In this document: positions 9,341 to 17,687 of the stretch, one piece after another
How the letters are laid out: each line of letters starts with the position of its first letter
Position numbering within the stretch: the stretch's first letter is position 1
Assembly: GCF_000526375.1 (NCBI RefSeq)
Contig: NZ_JAFY01000002.1
Coordinates: 62,001 to 126,000 of the forward strand
From: Aminiphilus circumscriptus DSM 16581
Lineage (GTDB): Bacteria; Synergistota; Synergistia; Synergistales; Aminiphilaceae
DNA length: 64,000 nt
Direction of reading: 5' to 3'
Notes under the pieces: model-generated
The model's input: only the letters and a program-made list of their open reading frames with translations
The model's database searches: none
Told to the model about the DNA's origin: nothing
Made by a program: the position numbers and the translations under genes

Positions 9341-10819
9341 GTGACCGAACAGCTTCTTCCCGCCCTGGCAACGCTTTTGGAGCCATCGGTGCTGCTTGCG
9401 GTCCTCACGGGCACCATCGGCGGCATTCTCGTTGGGGCCATTCCGGGGCTCACCGCCACCATGGCGGTGGCACTTCTGATTCCCGTCACCTTCGGCATGA
9501 ATCCCGCGGCGGGATTGGCCCTCATGGGAGGCGTCTACAGCGGCGGCATGTACGGAGGGGCCATCTCGGCGATCCTTCTCTCCACGCCGGGCACACCCGC
9601 GGCGGCGGCCACTTCCTTCGACGGCTATCCTCTGGCCCGCCAGGGCAAGGGAGGCATGGCTCTCGCGGTGGCCACGGTAGCGAGCTTCTGGGGAGGCATG
9701 CTCTCCACGGCGGCGCTGCTTCTCCTCGCTCCTGCGCTGGCGCGGTTCTCCCTGCGCTTCGGTGCGCCGGAGTACTTTCTCCTCTCCATCATGGGGCTTG
9801 CGAGCATCGTCACCCTCACGAAGGGAAACATGGTCAAGGGGCTTCTCTCGGGCACCCTCGGGCTTCTCCTCGCCACGGTGGGCATGGATCCCCTGTCGGG
9901 GTACCTCCGTTTCTCCTTCGGAGTGGTGGAACTCTACGACGGCATCTCCTTCATGCCCGCCCTCATCGGCCTCTTCTCGGTGAGTCAGATCCTGGAACTC
10001 ACCGCGGAAAACCGCATTCTCCAGAAAGTGGAGGCCGATCCGACAACGCTGAAGCGGGCGCCGATCCCCAGGGGACTGGCTCCGACCATCCTCCGGGGCG
10101 GCCTGATCGGGACCCTCGTGGGAATGCTTCCCGGCGCGGGCGCCACCATCTCGGCCTTCATCTCCTACAACGTGGCCAAACAGCTCTCTCCGGAGCCGGA
10201 GACCTTCGGCAAGGGAAACCCCGTCGGCGTGGCCGCGGCGGAGAGCGCGAACAACGGATGCGTCGGCGGCTCCCTCATTCCGCTGCTCACCCTGGGCATT
10301 CCCGGCAACTCCGTGGCGGCGGCCCTCATGGGAGGGCTCCTGATCCACGGACTCATTCCCGGACCGGAACTCTTCACCCGCTTCGGAGCCGTCACCTACG
10401 GCTTCATCCTCTCCCTCTTTCTGGCGAACGTGCTCTTCCTCGTGCTGGGACTTTCCTGCGCTCCCCTCTTCGCGAGGGTGGTACGGCTTCCCAACGCACT
10501 CCTCATTCCCGCCATCGCCATTCTCTCCGTGGTGGGCAGCTACGCCATCAACAACGCCCTCTTCGACGTGTGGCTCATGCTGGCCTTCGGCGCGACGGGG
10601 TACTTTCTCGACCGGGCGGGGTTCTCCCTGGGCGCGCTGGTGCTGGGGCTCATCCTCGGCCCCATCGCGGAACTCGGCTTCGGCCAGTCCCTCATCATGT
10701 CCGACGGCTCCTGGCGCATCTTCTTCGAGCGCCCCCTGTGCCTGCTCCTCTGGCTCCTCATCGCGGCGCTCCTCATTCCCGCCTTCCGGAAGCCCCGCAG
10801 CGCAAAGGCATCGGCCTGA
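9341..10819 (+). CDS. tctA: TTT transporter large permease (TctA family)
   Basis: 492 aa, about 11-12 membrane segments. The two Gly/Pro-rich conserved motifs are present: GAIPGLTATMAVALLIP near residue 32, with GGVYSGGMYGGAISAILL after it, and a second copy-like GMLPGAGATISAF in the second half. The start is GTG at 9341, 7 bp after TctB. It is the proton- or sodium-driven translocating subunit. The operon may continue into the phosphate-related genes 31 bp downstream. Confidence 0.95.
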   Translation: MTEQLLPALATLLEPSVLLAVLTGTIGGILVGAIPGLTATMAVALLIPVTFGMNPAAGLALMGGVYSGGMYGGAISAILLSTPGTPAAAATSFDGYPLARQGKGGMALAVATVASFWGGMLSTAALLLLAPALARFSLRFGAPEYFLLSIMGLASIVTLTKGNMVKGLLSGTLGLLLATVGMDPLSGYLRFSFGVVELYDGISFMPALIGLFSVSQILELTAENRILQKVEADPTTLKRAPIPRGLAPTILRGGLIGTLVGMLPGAGATISAFISYNVAKQLSPEPETFGKGNPVGVAAAESANNGCVGGSLIPLLTLGIPGNSVAAALMGGLLIHGLIPGPELFTRFGAVTYGFILSLFLANVLFLVLGLSCAPLFARVVRLPNALLIPAIAILSVVGSYAINNALFDVWLMLAFGATGYFLDRAGFSLGALVLGLILGPIAELGFGQSLIMSDGSWRIFFERPLCLLLWLLIAALLIPAFRKPRSAKASA

Positions 10820-10850
10820 CCGGCCGCATCTTTCGAAAAAGGCGCACACC

Positions 10851-12467
10851 ATGGGGGAGAAGGTTCTTTGGATTCTCGAAATCGTCGGGGGGCTCGCCCT
10901 GTTCCTCTACGGCGTGGAGGAATGCACCCGAAGCTTCCGACAGGGATTCGGCGGACGGACAAAAACCTACATGGCCGCTCTGTCGCGGCGGAAACCCGCG
11001 TCCTTTCTCTTCGGAGTCCTGCTCTCCGCCGCGGCCCAGAGCAGCTCCGTAGCGACGTCCTTCGCCCTGGGCATGACCGACGCGGGGCTTCTCTCCCTGG
11101 GCGGCGCGGTGGTGGTCATGATGGGCGCCAGCGCCGGAGCCACCTTCGTGACGCTCCTGCTCTCCCTGGAGATCGTCACCTTCGCTCCGCTGCTTTTGGC
11201 CCTTTCCCTGATAGGATCGCACCTGAGCGACGGAGGAATCCTGGAGAAATGGAGCGGCCTGCTCCGGAGCATCGCCCTCCTGCTCACGGGGATGTTCCTG
11301 CTGAAGCTCGGTGTGGGTCCCCTGACGGCGGATCCGGAAACGCTCCGTCTCCTCGCCGCCGCCGCGGGCAATCCACTGACGCTCGGCATCGTCGCGATGG
11401 CGCTCACGGCACTGCTCCAGAGCAGCTCCGCCGTGATGGCCCTGGCCCTCGCCCTGGCCGGATCGGGTGTGCTGGAGACCTCCGCGGCTCTTCCGGTGGT
11501 CTTGGGAGCGCATCTCGGCTCCACCGGAACGATTCTCCTGGCGTCCCTCGGGGGCAAGACCAACGCCCGCCGCCTCGGCGCCGCGACGTTTCTCTACAAG
11601 CTGGCGGGAACCGTGGCGGCCGTCGCGGTGGCGCCTTTTCTGGGACATCTCGCGGAGGGCGGCGGGACGAAAGCCGCCCTCGTGACAACCCAGATGGGAG
11701 TGGCCTGGCTCAACGCCCTGCTGCTCTTTCCCTTCTCGGAACGGCTGGAGGCGCTGACAACCCGCCTCTTCCCGGGAGGAGTCACCCGGATCGGCGAGCC
11801 GCTTTATCTCAACGACGATCTTGTGGACTTTCCCCAACTCGCCCTCTTTCTGCTGAAGAAGGAGATGACCCGCCTGGCGAGCGCCCTGGAGGGATTCTCC
11901 CTGCTCCTCTTTCGGGACGGACCGGCCCGAAAGGAAGTCCTGCAGCTCCGGGAAGGCGTCACAACCCTGGGAGAAACCTGCCTGGATTACACCTTCCGCA
12001 TCGCCTCCCCCGGGAACGATGCGGGGCTCCTCGCCGACCAGGCCCGCACCTCCTACGCCATGATCGCCCTCAAGGGATTGACGGACCTGCTCGCCCAAGG
12101 GTTCTTTTTCTTCTGGCAGGGCTCTTTCGCTCTCCTGCGCCCACTGCTCTCCGAGGACGCCCGATGGAGAAAACTGGAGGAACTGCTTCAGGATGTGCTG
12201 CGCCTCTCTCTCCGGGCCTTCGTGCTGGGAGACTCCGCTTCGTCCAGAGAAGCACAAGGGCAGAAGGAAGCACTGGAGAAACAGGCGGAACTGCTCCGCC
12301 GCTCCCTGGCGGGCAGGGAACAGGGCACGGCGGGAGAAACGACGGCGCTTCTGGAGTATCTTTTTCTTGCGGGACGGATCGCCGGATCGGCGACGCAGGT
12401 GGCCAGGGCGGAACAGAACGAAGAACGTCCTCCGAACCGGAAGAACGGAGAAAACGAACCTCTCTGA
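10851..12467 (+). CDS. Na+/phosphate cotransporter family protein (NptA/PNaS type)
   Basis: 538 aa. Two inverted membrane repeats each carry the family QSSS motif (AQSSSVATS near residue 63, LQSSSAVMA near residue 188). Eight or so membrane segments end by ~320. The soluble C-terminal ~200 residues resemble a PhoU-like helical domain and end in a charged tail. The start ATG 10851 is 31 bp after tctA. A separate PhoU-like protein follows, a pairing often seen for this family. Phosphate uptake or efflux is the usual role. Confidence 0.88.
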   Translation: MGEKVLWILEIVGGLALFLYGVEECTRSFRQGFGGRTKTYMAALSRRKPASFLFGVLLSAAAQSSSVATSFALGMTDAGLLSLGGAVVVMMGASAGATFVTLLLSLEIVTFAPLLLALSLIGSHLSDGGILEKWSGLLRSIALLLTGMFLLKLGVGPLTADPETLRLLAAAAGNPLTLGIVAMALTALLQSSSAVMALALALAGSGVLETSAALPVVLGAHLGSTGTILLASLGGKTNARRLGAATFLYKLAGTVAAVAVAPFLGHLAEGGGTKAALVTTQMGVAWLNALLLFPFSERLEALTTRLFPGGVTRIGEPLYLNDDLVDFPQLALFLLKKEMTRLASALEGFSLLLFRDGPARKEVLQLREGVTTLGETCLDYTFRIASPGNDAGLLADQARTSYAMIALKGLTDLLAQGFFFFWQGSFALLRPLLSEDARWRKLEELLQDVLRLSLRAFVLGDSASSREAQGQKEALEKQAELLRRSLAGREQGTAGETTALLEYLFLAGRIAGSATQVARAEQNEERPPNRKNGENEPL

Positions 12468-12640
12468 GAACGTTCGGACAGCGTTTCCCCAATACCTCGC
12501 CGTTCTGGGTTCTCCAAGGGGTGGGGCTTTTATGCGTGCGCTCCGGGTGCGACGCACCGGTGAGGACTGGGCAGCACTGGACGAAGGAAGTTTTCCCCGA
12601 TGGCCCGTCGCGTGACGGAAATGGAGTGGAGGGATGTCCC

Positions 12641-13378
12641 ATGGAGAGACGAGAGACGCGAAACGATCCGATGGCACAGGTGGAATCCCTGCTTTACGGA
12701 GCGGACCGGGAACGCATCCTCGCCCTGGTGGCGGAGATGGGAGAGTTGGCCGCCACTGCGGTGGAGGAGGCGGTGCACGCGCTTCAGGCGCAGGACGATG
12801 CGCGGTGCGACAAGGTGATCTCCGGCGATGACGCGGTGGACGAGCTGGAACATCGCATCGATCAGGAGTGTCTCGCCTCGATCGCACTCAGACAACCCGT
12901 TCGGGAGGATCTGCGCTTCGTCTTCGCGGTGCTCAAGAGCATCGCCGATCTGGAGCGCATCGGCGACCAGGCGGTGAACATCGCGGAAAAGGCCAAGGTC
13001 CTGAACCGGGCACCTCTGGTGAAGCCGCTGGTGGACATCCCCCGGATGAAGGACATCTGTGTCGCCATGGTTCGGGACGCACTCAAGGCCGCTCGCAAGG
13101 GAGATTCATCCCTCGCGGAGGAGGTGTGTCGCCGCGACGCCGAACTGGACAGACTGAAGGAGATGGTCTCGGAGGAACTGTTTTTTCTCATGGCAACCCG
13201 TTTCGGAGGTGACGCGACGTCTCTCCGGGGTGCGGCGGGGCTCCTGTGGATCACCCACCATCTGGCCCGCATCGGAGACCACGCCACGAACATGGCCGAA
13301 CGGACCTATTATGCGCTGCGCGGCGAGGATCTGAAGAGTCGCCTCAAGCAGGAACAGGAAACACAGCACCACGGCTGA
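12641..13378 (+). CDS. phoU: PhoU-like phosphate regulatory protein
   Basis: 245 aa, all helical, with two copies of the PhoU three-helix unit. The metal-site motifs are visible: ERIGDQAVNIAEKAK in the first half and ARIGDHATNMAER in the second. ATG 12641 follows GGAGGG by seven bases; Met11 is an alternative. The 173-bp gap before it holds no gene and no clear promoter, so it may be read from the upstream operon. No pst genes are in the window; the partner is probably the Na+/phosphate protein. Confidence 0.9.
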   Translation: MERRETRNDPMAQVESLLYGADRERILALVAEMGELAATAVEEAVHALQAQDDARCDKVISGDDAVDELEHRIDQECLASIALRQPVREDLRFVFAVLKSIADLERIGDQAVNIAEKAKVLNRAPLVKPLVDIPRMKDICVAMVRDALKAARKGDSSLAEEVCRRDAELDRLKEMVSEELFFLMATRFGGDATSLRGAAGLLWITHHLARIGDHATNMAERTYYALRGEDLKSRLKQEQETQHHG

Positions 13379-13400
13379 AGTCGCCGATTCCCCACATTGC

Positions 13401-13661
13401 GCCCTCCCGGCGGACGGCGGGTGCTTACGGTCGTCCGGGGCGTTCCGGGCATTCCGCACAATGGCGCCTCCAACCTCCGGGAGAACATGCGCTTTCTGCA
13501 CGAAGAAAGTGCCGTTTCGCCCTCCCGGCGGACGGCGGGTGCTTACGGCCCTCCGCGGCGTCCCGGGCATTCTGCACAACGGCACCTCCAACCTCCTGGA
13601 GAACATGCGCCTTCTGCACGAAGAAAGTGCCGTTTCGCCCTCCCGGCGGACGGCGGGTGCT
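13401..13661. repeat. 118-bp tandem repeat, 2.2 copies
   Basis: Units start at 13401, 13519 and 13637 with GCCCTCCCGGCGGACGGCGG. Two full units are nearly identical and the third stops after 25 bases. The period is not a multiple of three, so the repeat is not protein-coding in a fixed frame. Confidence 0.9.
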
Positions 13662-13670
13662 CTTCTCAGA

Positions 13671-13820
13671 CCTTGAGCCCGCTTACGAATCGCTCGCGTC
13701 CGCTTCGGCCCTCCGGGGACCGTCGCAGAGCCGCCCTCCCTGGCGGCGCTGCGACTCTCCGGGGCATCCTGCCCCTCCGTCCCCTGCGGTCTCTCGCTTC
13801 CGCTCGCACGCGGGCCAAAG
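13671..13820 (+). repeat. 150-bp inverted repeat, left arm
   Basis: Matches the reverse complement of 15660-15809 over 150 bp with only a few differences. Inside it, 13722-13755 forms a hairpin (GTCGCAG...GCCGCC / GGCGGC...CTGCGAC). Together the arms enclose the O-acetylhomoserine sulfhydrylase-like gene. There is no open frame for a transposase. Confidence 0.9.
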
Positions 13821-13922
13821 GATCTTCGAAGACCATCCCTTGTCCGCCGTTATCTCACCCTCACAAGGAATTCCGCTTGTTCGGCCCACAAGGTTCTCTC
13901 CCGTAAAAACCCCTTCGCTAAA

Positions 13923-14025
13923 GGAAACTCTGAATAAAGACCTTTCGTCGCTTTCCCTTGACTCGGGTCGCATCAGGCTCTGCAAGGCGTCCTGCGGGGC
14001 TGATGCAGCCTTATCCAGAAGTTCC
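13923..14025 (-). mobile_element. MITE-like element, copy 1
   Basis: 103 bp, bounded by GGAAACTCTGAATAA at the left and an imperfect inverted copy ending GTTCC at the right. The 4-bp sequence TAAA stands on both sides (13919-13922 and 14026-14029). It has the opposite orientation to the copies at 42664 and 59751 and no coding capacity. It sits ~75 bp before the promoter of the next gene. Confidence 0.85.
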
Positions 14026-14097
14026 TAAATTCATGAGCACTCCCCTCTAAAATACTCGTCACCAGGAACTCCGGCGTTCGGCGGATCTGTCGTATCG

Positions 14098-14126
14098 TTG
14101 TGTTTTTTCGCCACTCCGGATAGAGT
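14098..14126 (+). promoter_or_regulatory. Promoter of the sulfhydrylase-like gene
   Basis: TTGTGT and TAGAGT are separated by 17 bp, ~50 bp before the ATG. The small hairpin CACTC/GAGTG overlaps the -10. No SAM or other riboswitch structure was recognised in the short leader. Confidence 0.5.
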
Positions 14127-14176
14127 GATATTGCAACAGGAAACAATCGGTTCAACAACACCGAGGAGGCGAAAAA

Positions 14177-15493
14177 ATGTCCCGAAACGACGGTCTTCCT
14201 GAAACACTCCGTTTCGATTCCCTGGCCATCCACGCCGGATACGAACCCGATGCGGCGACACTCTCCCGCACGGTGCCTATTTATCAGACCACGGCGTATC
14301 GATTCAAAAGTGCCGCTCATGCGGCAAGCCTTTTTGCTCTCGAAGAGGAGGGAAATATCTACACCCGCATCGGCAACCCCACCACGGAAGTGCTGGAAAA
14401 ACGCATGGCGGCACTGGAAGGCGGCGTTGCGGCGGTAGCCTTCGCCTCGGGACACGCCGCCGTAAGCGGCGCCATCCTGAATATCGCGGGCGCGGACGAC
14501 GAGATCGTCTCCTCTTCCGCCCTCTACGGCGGAACGGCGAACCTCTTTGCCGCCACGCTTCCGCGATACGGCATCACCGTTACGTTCGTCGACTCCCGGA
14601 ACCCGGAAAATTTCCGAAAAGCCGTAACCCCGAGGACAAAAGCCTTCTACGGCGAGGTCATCGGCAATCCCGACGCGCAGGTGCTGGACATTCAGGCCGT
14701 GGGCGACATCGCCGCCGAATGCGGCGTTCCTCTCGTCGTGGACGCCACCTTCGCCCCCCCCTGCCTCTGCCGCTCTCTCGAATGGGGCGCGAACATCGTG
14801 CTCCATTCCGCCACGAAATTCCTCGGCGGACATGGAACCTCCATGGCGGGCATCGTGGTGGACGGCGGCCGTTTCGACTGGGGCAACGGACGGTTTCCCT
14901 CCCTCTCCGAACCCGACCCGAGTTACCATGATCTGCGCTATACCGAAACCTTCGGCGCAGCGGCCTTTGCGGCACGACTCCGCACGCAGGTTCTTAGGGA
15001 TTTCGGCGCCTGCCTGAGTCCGTTCAACAGTTTTCTCATTCTTCAGGGGATCGAGACACTCCCGCTCCGCATGGAGCGCCATTGCAGCAACGCGCTCGCC
15101 GTGGCCCGATTCCTGGAACGGCACCCTGCCGTCGCCTGGGTGAATTATCCGGGGCTTTCCTCCCATCCCGATGCGTCACTGGCAGAAAAGTACCTCCCCA
15201 AGGGAGCAGGGTCGATCTTCACCTTCGGCGTCAAGGGCGGATTGGAAGCGGGACGACGCTTCATCGACACCGTTCGACTCTTCTCCCTGGTGGCGAATGT
15301 AGGCGACGCCCGTTCGCTGGTGATCCATCCCGCCAGCACCACCCATTCACAACTCGACAGCACCCAACTCGCCGCAGCGGGAGTACGGGAGGATACCATC
15401 CGCCTCTCCATCGGTTTGGAAGATCCCCGGGATCTTCTCGAAGACCTGGACCAGGCCCTCAGGAAGGCCACCGATCCCGGTGTTCTCTCCTAA
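14177..15493 (+). CDS. metY: O-acetylhomoserine sulfhydrylase / Cys-Met metabolism PLP enzyme
   Basis: 438 aa, length typical of the MetY branch (cystathionine synthase-like enzymes are ~380-400). The PLP lysine is Lys214 in [11 protein letters not shown], and the family motifs [21 protein letters not shown] and VVDATFAPP are intact. It should make homocysteine from O-acetylhomoserine and sulfide; a gamma-lyase role is possible. ATG 14177 follows GAGGAGG by five to six bases. It stands alone, with its own promoter, between 150-bp inverted repeats and long tandem repeats, which hints at transfer or local rearrangement. Confidence 0.9.
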   Translation: MSRNDGLPETLRFDSLAIHAGYEPDAATLSRTVPIYQTTAYRFKSAAHAASLFALEEEGNIYTRIGNPTTEVLEKRMAALEGGVAAVAFASGHAAVSGAILNIAGADDEIVSSSALYGGTANLFAATLPRYGITVTFVDSRNPENFRKAVTPRTKAFYGEVIGNPDAQVLDIQAVGDIAAECGVPLVVDATFAPPCLCRSLEWGANIVLHSATKFLGGHGTSMAGIVVDGGRFDWGNGRFPSLSEPDPSYHDLRYTETFGAAAFAARLRTQVLRDFGACLSPFNSFLILQGIETLPLRMERHCSNALAVARFLERHPAVAWVNYPGLSSHPDASLAEKYLPKGAGSIFTFGVKGGLEAGRRFIDTVRLFSLVANVGDARSLVIHPASTTHSQLDSTQLAAAGVREDTIRLSIGLEDPRDLLEDLDQALRKATDPGVLS

Positions 15494-15659
15494 AACGCTT
15501 CGCCCCTGCGGACCCTGGAGGAACGCCGTGCCGCCCAGAGAGAAAGAGCCTCTGCGAGCCTCTGAAGGAACACCATATCGCCCAGGCGGGGAGATCTTCT
15601 TCGCATCCTCTCCGGAATGCCGCGCCACCGAGGCAGGAGAGAGTAAGGCCGCCAAGGCC

Positions 15660-15809
15660 CTTTGGCCCGCGTGCGAGTGGAAGCGAGAGACCGCAGGGGA
15701 CGGAGGGGCAGGATGCCCCGGAGAGTCGCAGCGCCGCCAGGGAGGGCGGCTCTGCGACGGTCCCCGGAGGGCCGAAGCGGACGCGAGCGGTCCGTAAGCG
15801 GGCTCAAGG
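15660..15809 (-). repeat. 150-bp inverted repeat, right arm
   Basis: Near-perfect reverse complement of 13671-13820, including the internal hairpin. It abuts the first unit of the 144-bp array. Recombination between the arms would invert the 1.8-kb segment with the sulfhydrylase gene. Confidence 0.9.
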
Positions 15810-16646
15810 GCCGGGTGGCCTTGCTCTCTCCCGCCGGACGGCACGAAGACAGCACAGCGACCACACGGAAACACACGGAAACTCGCCGCTTCTCAACTTC
15901 ATAAACCCGGGGAGAAGCGGAAGACGAAAACACACCGAAGCGGCAACCAGCGGGCCGGGTGGCCTTGCTCTCTCCCGCCGGGCGGCACGAAGACAGCACA
16001 GCAACCGCAGGGAAACACACGGAAACTCGCCGCTTCTCAACTTCATAAACCCGGGGAGAAGCGGAAGACGAAAACACACCGAAGCGGCAACCAGCGGGCC
16101 GGGTGGCCTTGCTCTCTCCCGCCGGGCGGCACAAAGACAGCACAGCGACAGCACGGAAACACACGGAAACTCGCCGCTTCTCAACTTCATAAACCCGGGG
16201 AGAAGCGGAAGACGAAAACACACCGAAGCGGCAACCAGCGGGCCGGGTGGCCTTGCTCTCTCCCGCCGGGCGGCACAAAGACAGCACAGCGACAGCACGG
16301 AAACACACGGAAACTCGCCGCTTCTCAACTCCATAAACCCTGGGGGAAGCGGAAGACAAAAACACACCGAAGCAGCAACCAGCGGACCGGGCGGCCTTGC
16401 ACTCTCCCGCCGGACGGCACGAAGACAGCACAGCAACAGCAGGGAAACACACGGAAACTCGCCGCTTCTCAACTTCATAAACCCGGGGAGAAGCGGAAGA
16501 CGAAAACACACCGAAGCGGCAACCAGCAGGCCGGGTGGCCTTGCTCTCTCCCGCCGGGCGGCACGAAGACAGCACAGCGACAGCACGAAAACACACGGAT
16601 ACTCTCCGCTTCTCCACTCCATAAACCCAGAGAGAAGCGGAAGATA
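15808..16646. repeat. 144-bp tandem repeat array, ~5.8 copies
   Basis: The landmark GGAAACTCGCCGC recurs at 15877, 16021, 16165, 16309 and 16453, and as GGATACTCTCCGC at 16597, always 144 bp apart. Units differ by only a few bases; the last is the most diverged. Each unit can fold a 9-bp hairpin (CCGCTTCTC / GAGAAGCGG). Because 144 is a multiple of three, long open frames run through it on both strands, none with a start site of quality. Confidence 0.92.
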
Positions 16647-16679
16647 ACACAGACTCTCGCCCATGACCAAGGAGGTGCG

Positions 16680-17678
16680 ATGAACATGATGGAGATCACA
16701 GGTAACGGTGTTCAGGCGGAGAAGACCTTCGTCTGCTTCGAGGACATGCTGGACTCACTCTCCGTGACCGTCGTCGCGGAGGATTCCGTTCCCTACGAAA
16801 GCCCCCTGCTCGGACAGCACGGACTTTCCCTGTACGTCGAGGCAACCCGCCAGGACACGCGCTTCCGCTGCCTCCTCGACGTGGGACAGCATCCCGACGC
16901 GCTCGCCTTCAACATGGAACGCCTCGGCATCGACCCCGCCACACTCGACGCGATCATTCTCACCCACTGTCACTACGATCACACCAAGGGCGTCGCGGCT
17001 CTGCTCCGCCGCGCGGGAAAGAAAAACCTCCCCGTGGTGGGACATCCCACACTCTTCCGCCCCCACTTCTGCACGGCCCCTTCGCTCCAGCTTCTCGGTG
17101 TCCCCCCGGAGGACAGCCTCTCGGAAATCACCGCCGCCGGAGGCGTCTTCCTCGCCGTGGCCGATCCGCTCCAGCTGCTTCCGGGGCTCGTCGTCACGGG
17201 GGAAATCCCGAGAGTCTCCGGGTTTGAGCGCCCCCCCGCAGGACTTCACACCGTCGAAAACGGTGCGGTGGTCCCCGATTCGATGCGGGACGACCTGGCT
17301 CTTGCGGCATGCGTTCGCGGACGGGGCATCGTGGTCCTCACCGCATGCAGTCACGCGGGCATTGTGAACACCACGCGCTACGCCCTCGGGCTGTGGGGGC
17401 CGGACACATTGGTGCAGTGCGGCGGCAGTTCCGCCCTCGTCGGGATCGTCGGAGGATTTCACCTCGTGGAGGCCGACGACGAGTGCGTCGCCAAAACCGC
17501 CTCCGCCCTGGCGGAGCTGGAACCTCAATGGATCAGCGCCGGGCACTGCACGGGATGGAAGGCCCAGATCAGCCTTCAGGCACACCTGGGGGACCGCTTC
17601 CGGCCTCTTGCGACAGGGTTGCGTTTCTTCGTGGAGGCACCTGCGATCATCCAAGGCATGCCGGACACCCGTTCCTGA
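16680..17678 (+). CDS. Metallo-beta-lactamase-fold protein
   Basis: 332 aa. Metal ligands are in THCHYDH (H96, H98, D100, H101); later ACSHAGIVN and GGFHL and the C-terminal GHCTGW supply the remaining family positions. This pattern fits the MBL branch annotated as 7,8-dihydropterin-6-methyl-4-(beta-D-ribofuranosyl)-aminobenzene-5'-phosphate synthase (archaeal MJ0301-like), whose bacterial role is unclear. It is cytosolic. ATG 16680 lies only four bases after GGAGG; Met3 (16686) has better spacing, so the start may be two codons later. It is followed after 9 bp by the glycerate kinase gene. Confidence 0.8.
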   Translation: MNMMEITGNGVQAEKTFVCFEDMLDSLSVTVVAEDSVPYESPLLGQHGLSLYVEATRQDTRFRCLLDVGQHPDALAFNMERLGIDPATLDAIILTHCHYDHTKGVAALLRRAGKKNLPVVGHPTLFRPHFCTAPSLQLLGVPPEDSLSEITAAGGVFLAVADPLQLLPGLVVTGEIPRVSGFERPPAGLHTVENGAVVPDSMRDDLALAACVRGRGIVVLTACSHAGIVNTTRYALGLWGPDTLVQCGGSSALVGIVGGFHLVEADDECVAKTASALAELEPQWISAGHCTGWKAQISLQAHLGDRFRPLATGLRFFVEAPAIIQGMPDTRS

Positions 17679-17687
17679 GGTGCCGCC

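Larger units (their letters stand above)
13379..14176. other. Repeat-filled non-coding region upstream of the sulfhydrylase gene
   Basis: 798 bp with no believable gene. From left to right it holds a 118-bp tandem repeat, one arm of a 150-bp inverted repeat with an internal hairpin, a short spacer, a MITE-like element, and the promoter of the next gene. Open frames here run through repeats in several frames and are not supported. Confidence 0.75.
15494..16679. other. Repeat-filled non-coding region downstream of the sulfhydrylase gene
   Basis: 1186 bp without a believable gene. It comprises ~165 bp of unrepeated sequence, the right arm of the 150-bp inverted repeat, and the 144-bp tandem array that ends just before the ribosome binding site of the MBL-fold gene. 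Confidence 0.75.

Noticed and set aside
14127-14176. SAM riboswitch before the sulfhydrylase gene
   Set aside because: The leader after the promoter is only ~50 bases, too short for a SAM riboswitch with an expression platform.
13671-15809. Insertion sequence with 150-bp terminal repeats
   Set aside because: No transposase or integrase frame lies inside; the only gene is a metabolic PLP enzyme. Kept instead as an inverted repeat pair.
15808-16646. CRISPR array
   Set aside because: The 144-bp units are contiguous and nearly identical along their whole length; there are no short repeats alternating with unique spacers, and no cas genes are in the window.
15082-16647. Long open frames through the 144-bp array on both strands (also 15490-16650 and 15804-16670, minus)
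   Set aside because: They exist because the period is a multiple of three and the repeat lacks stops in several frames. They have no ribosome binding site, run out of unrelated sequence, and code low-complexity repeats on both strands at once.
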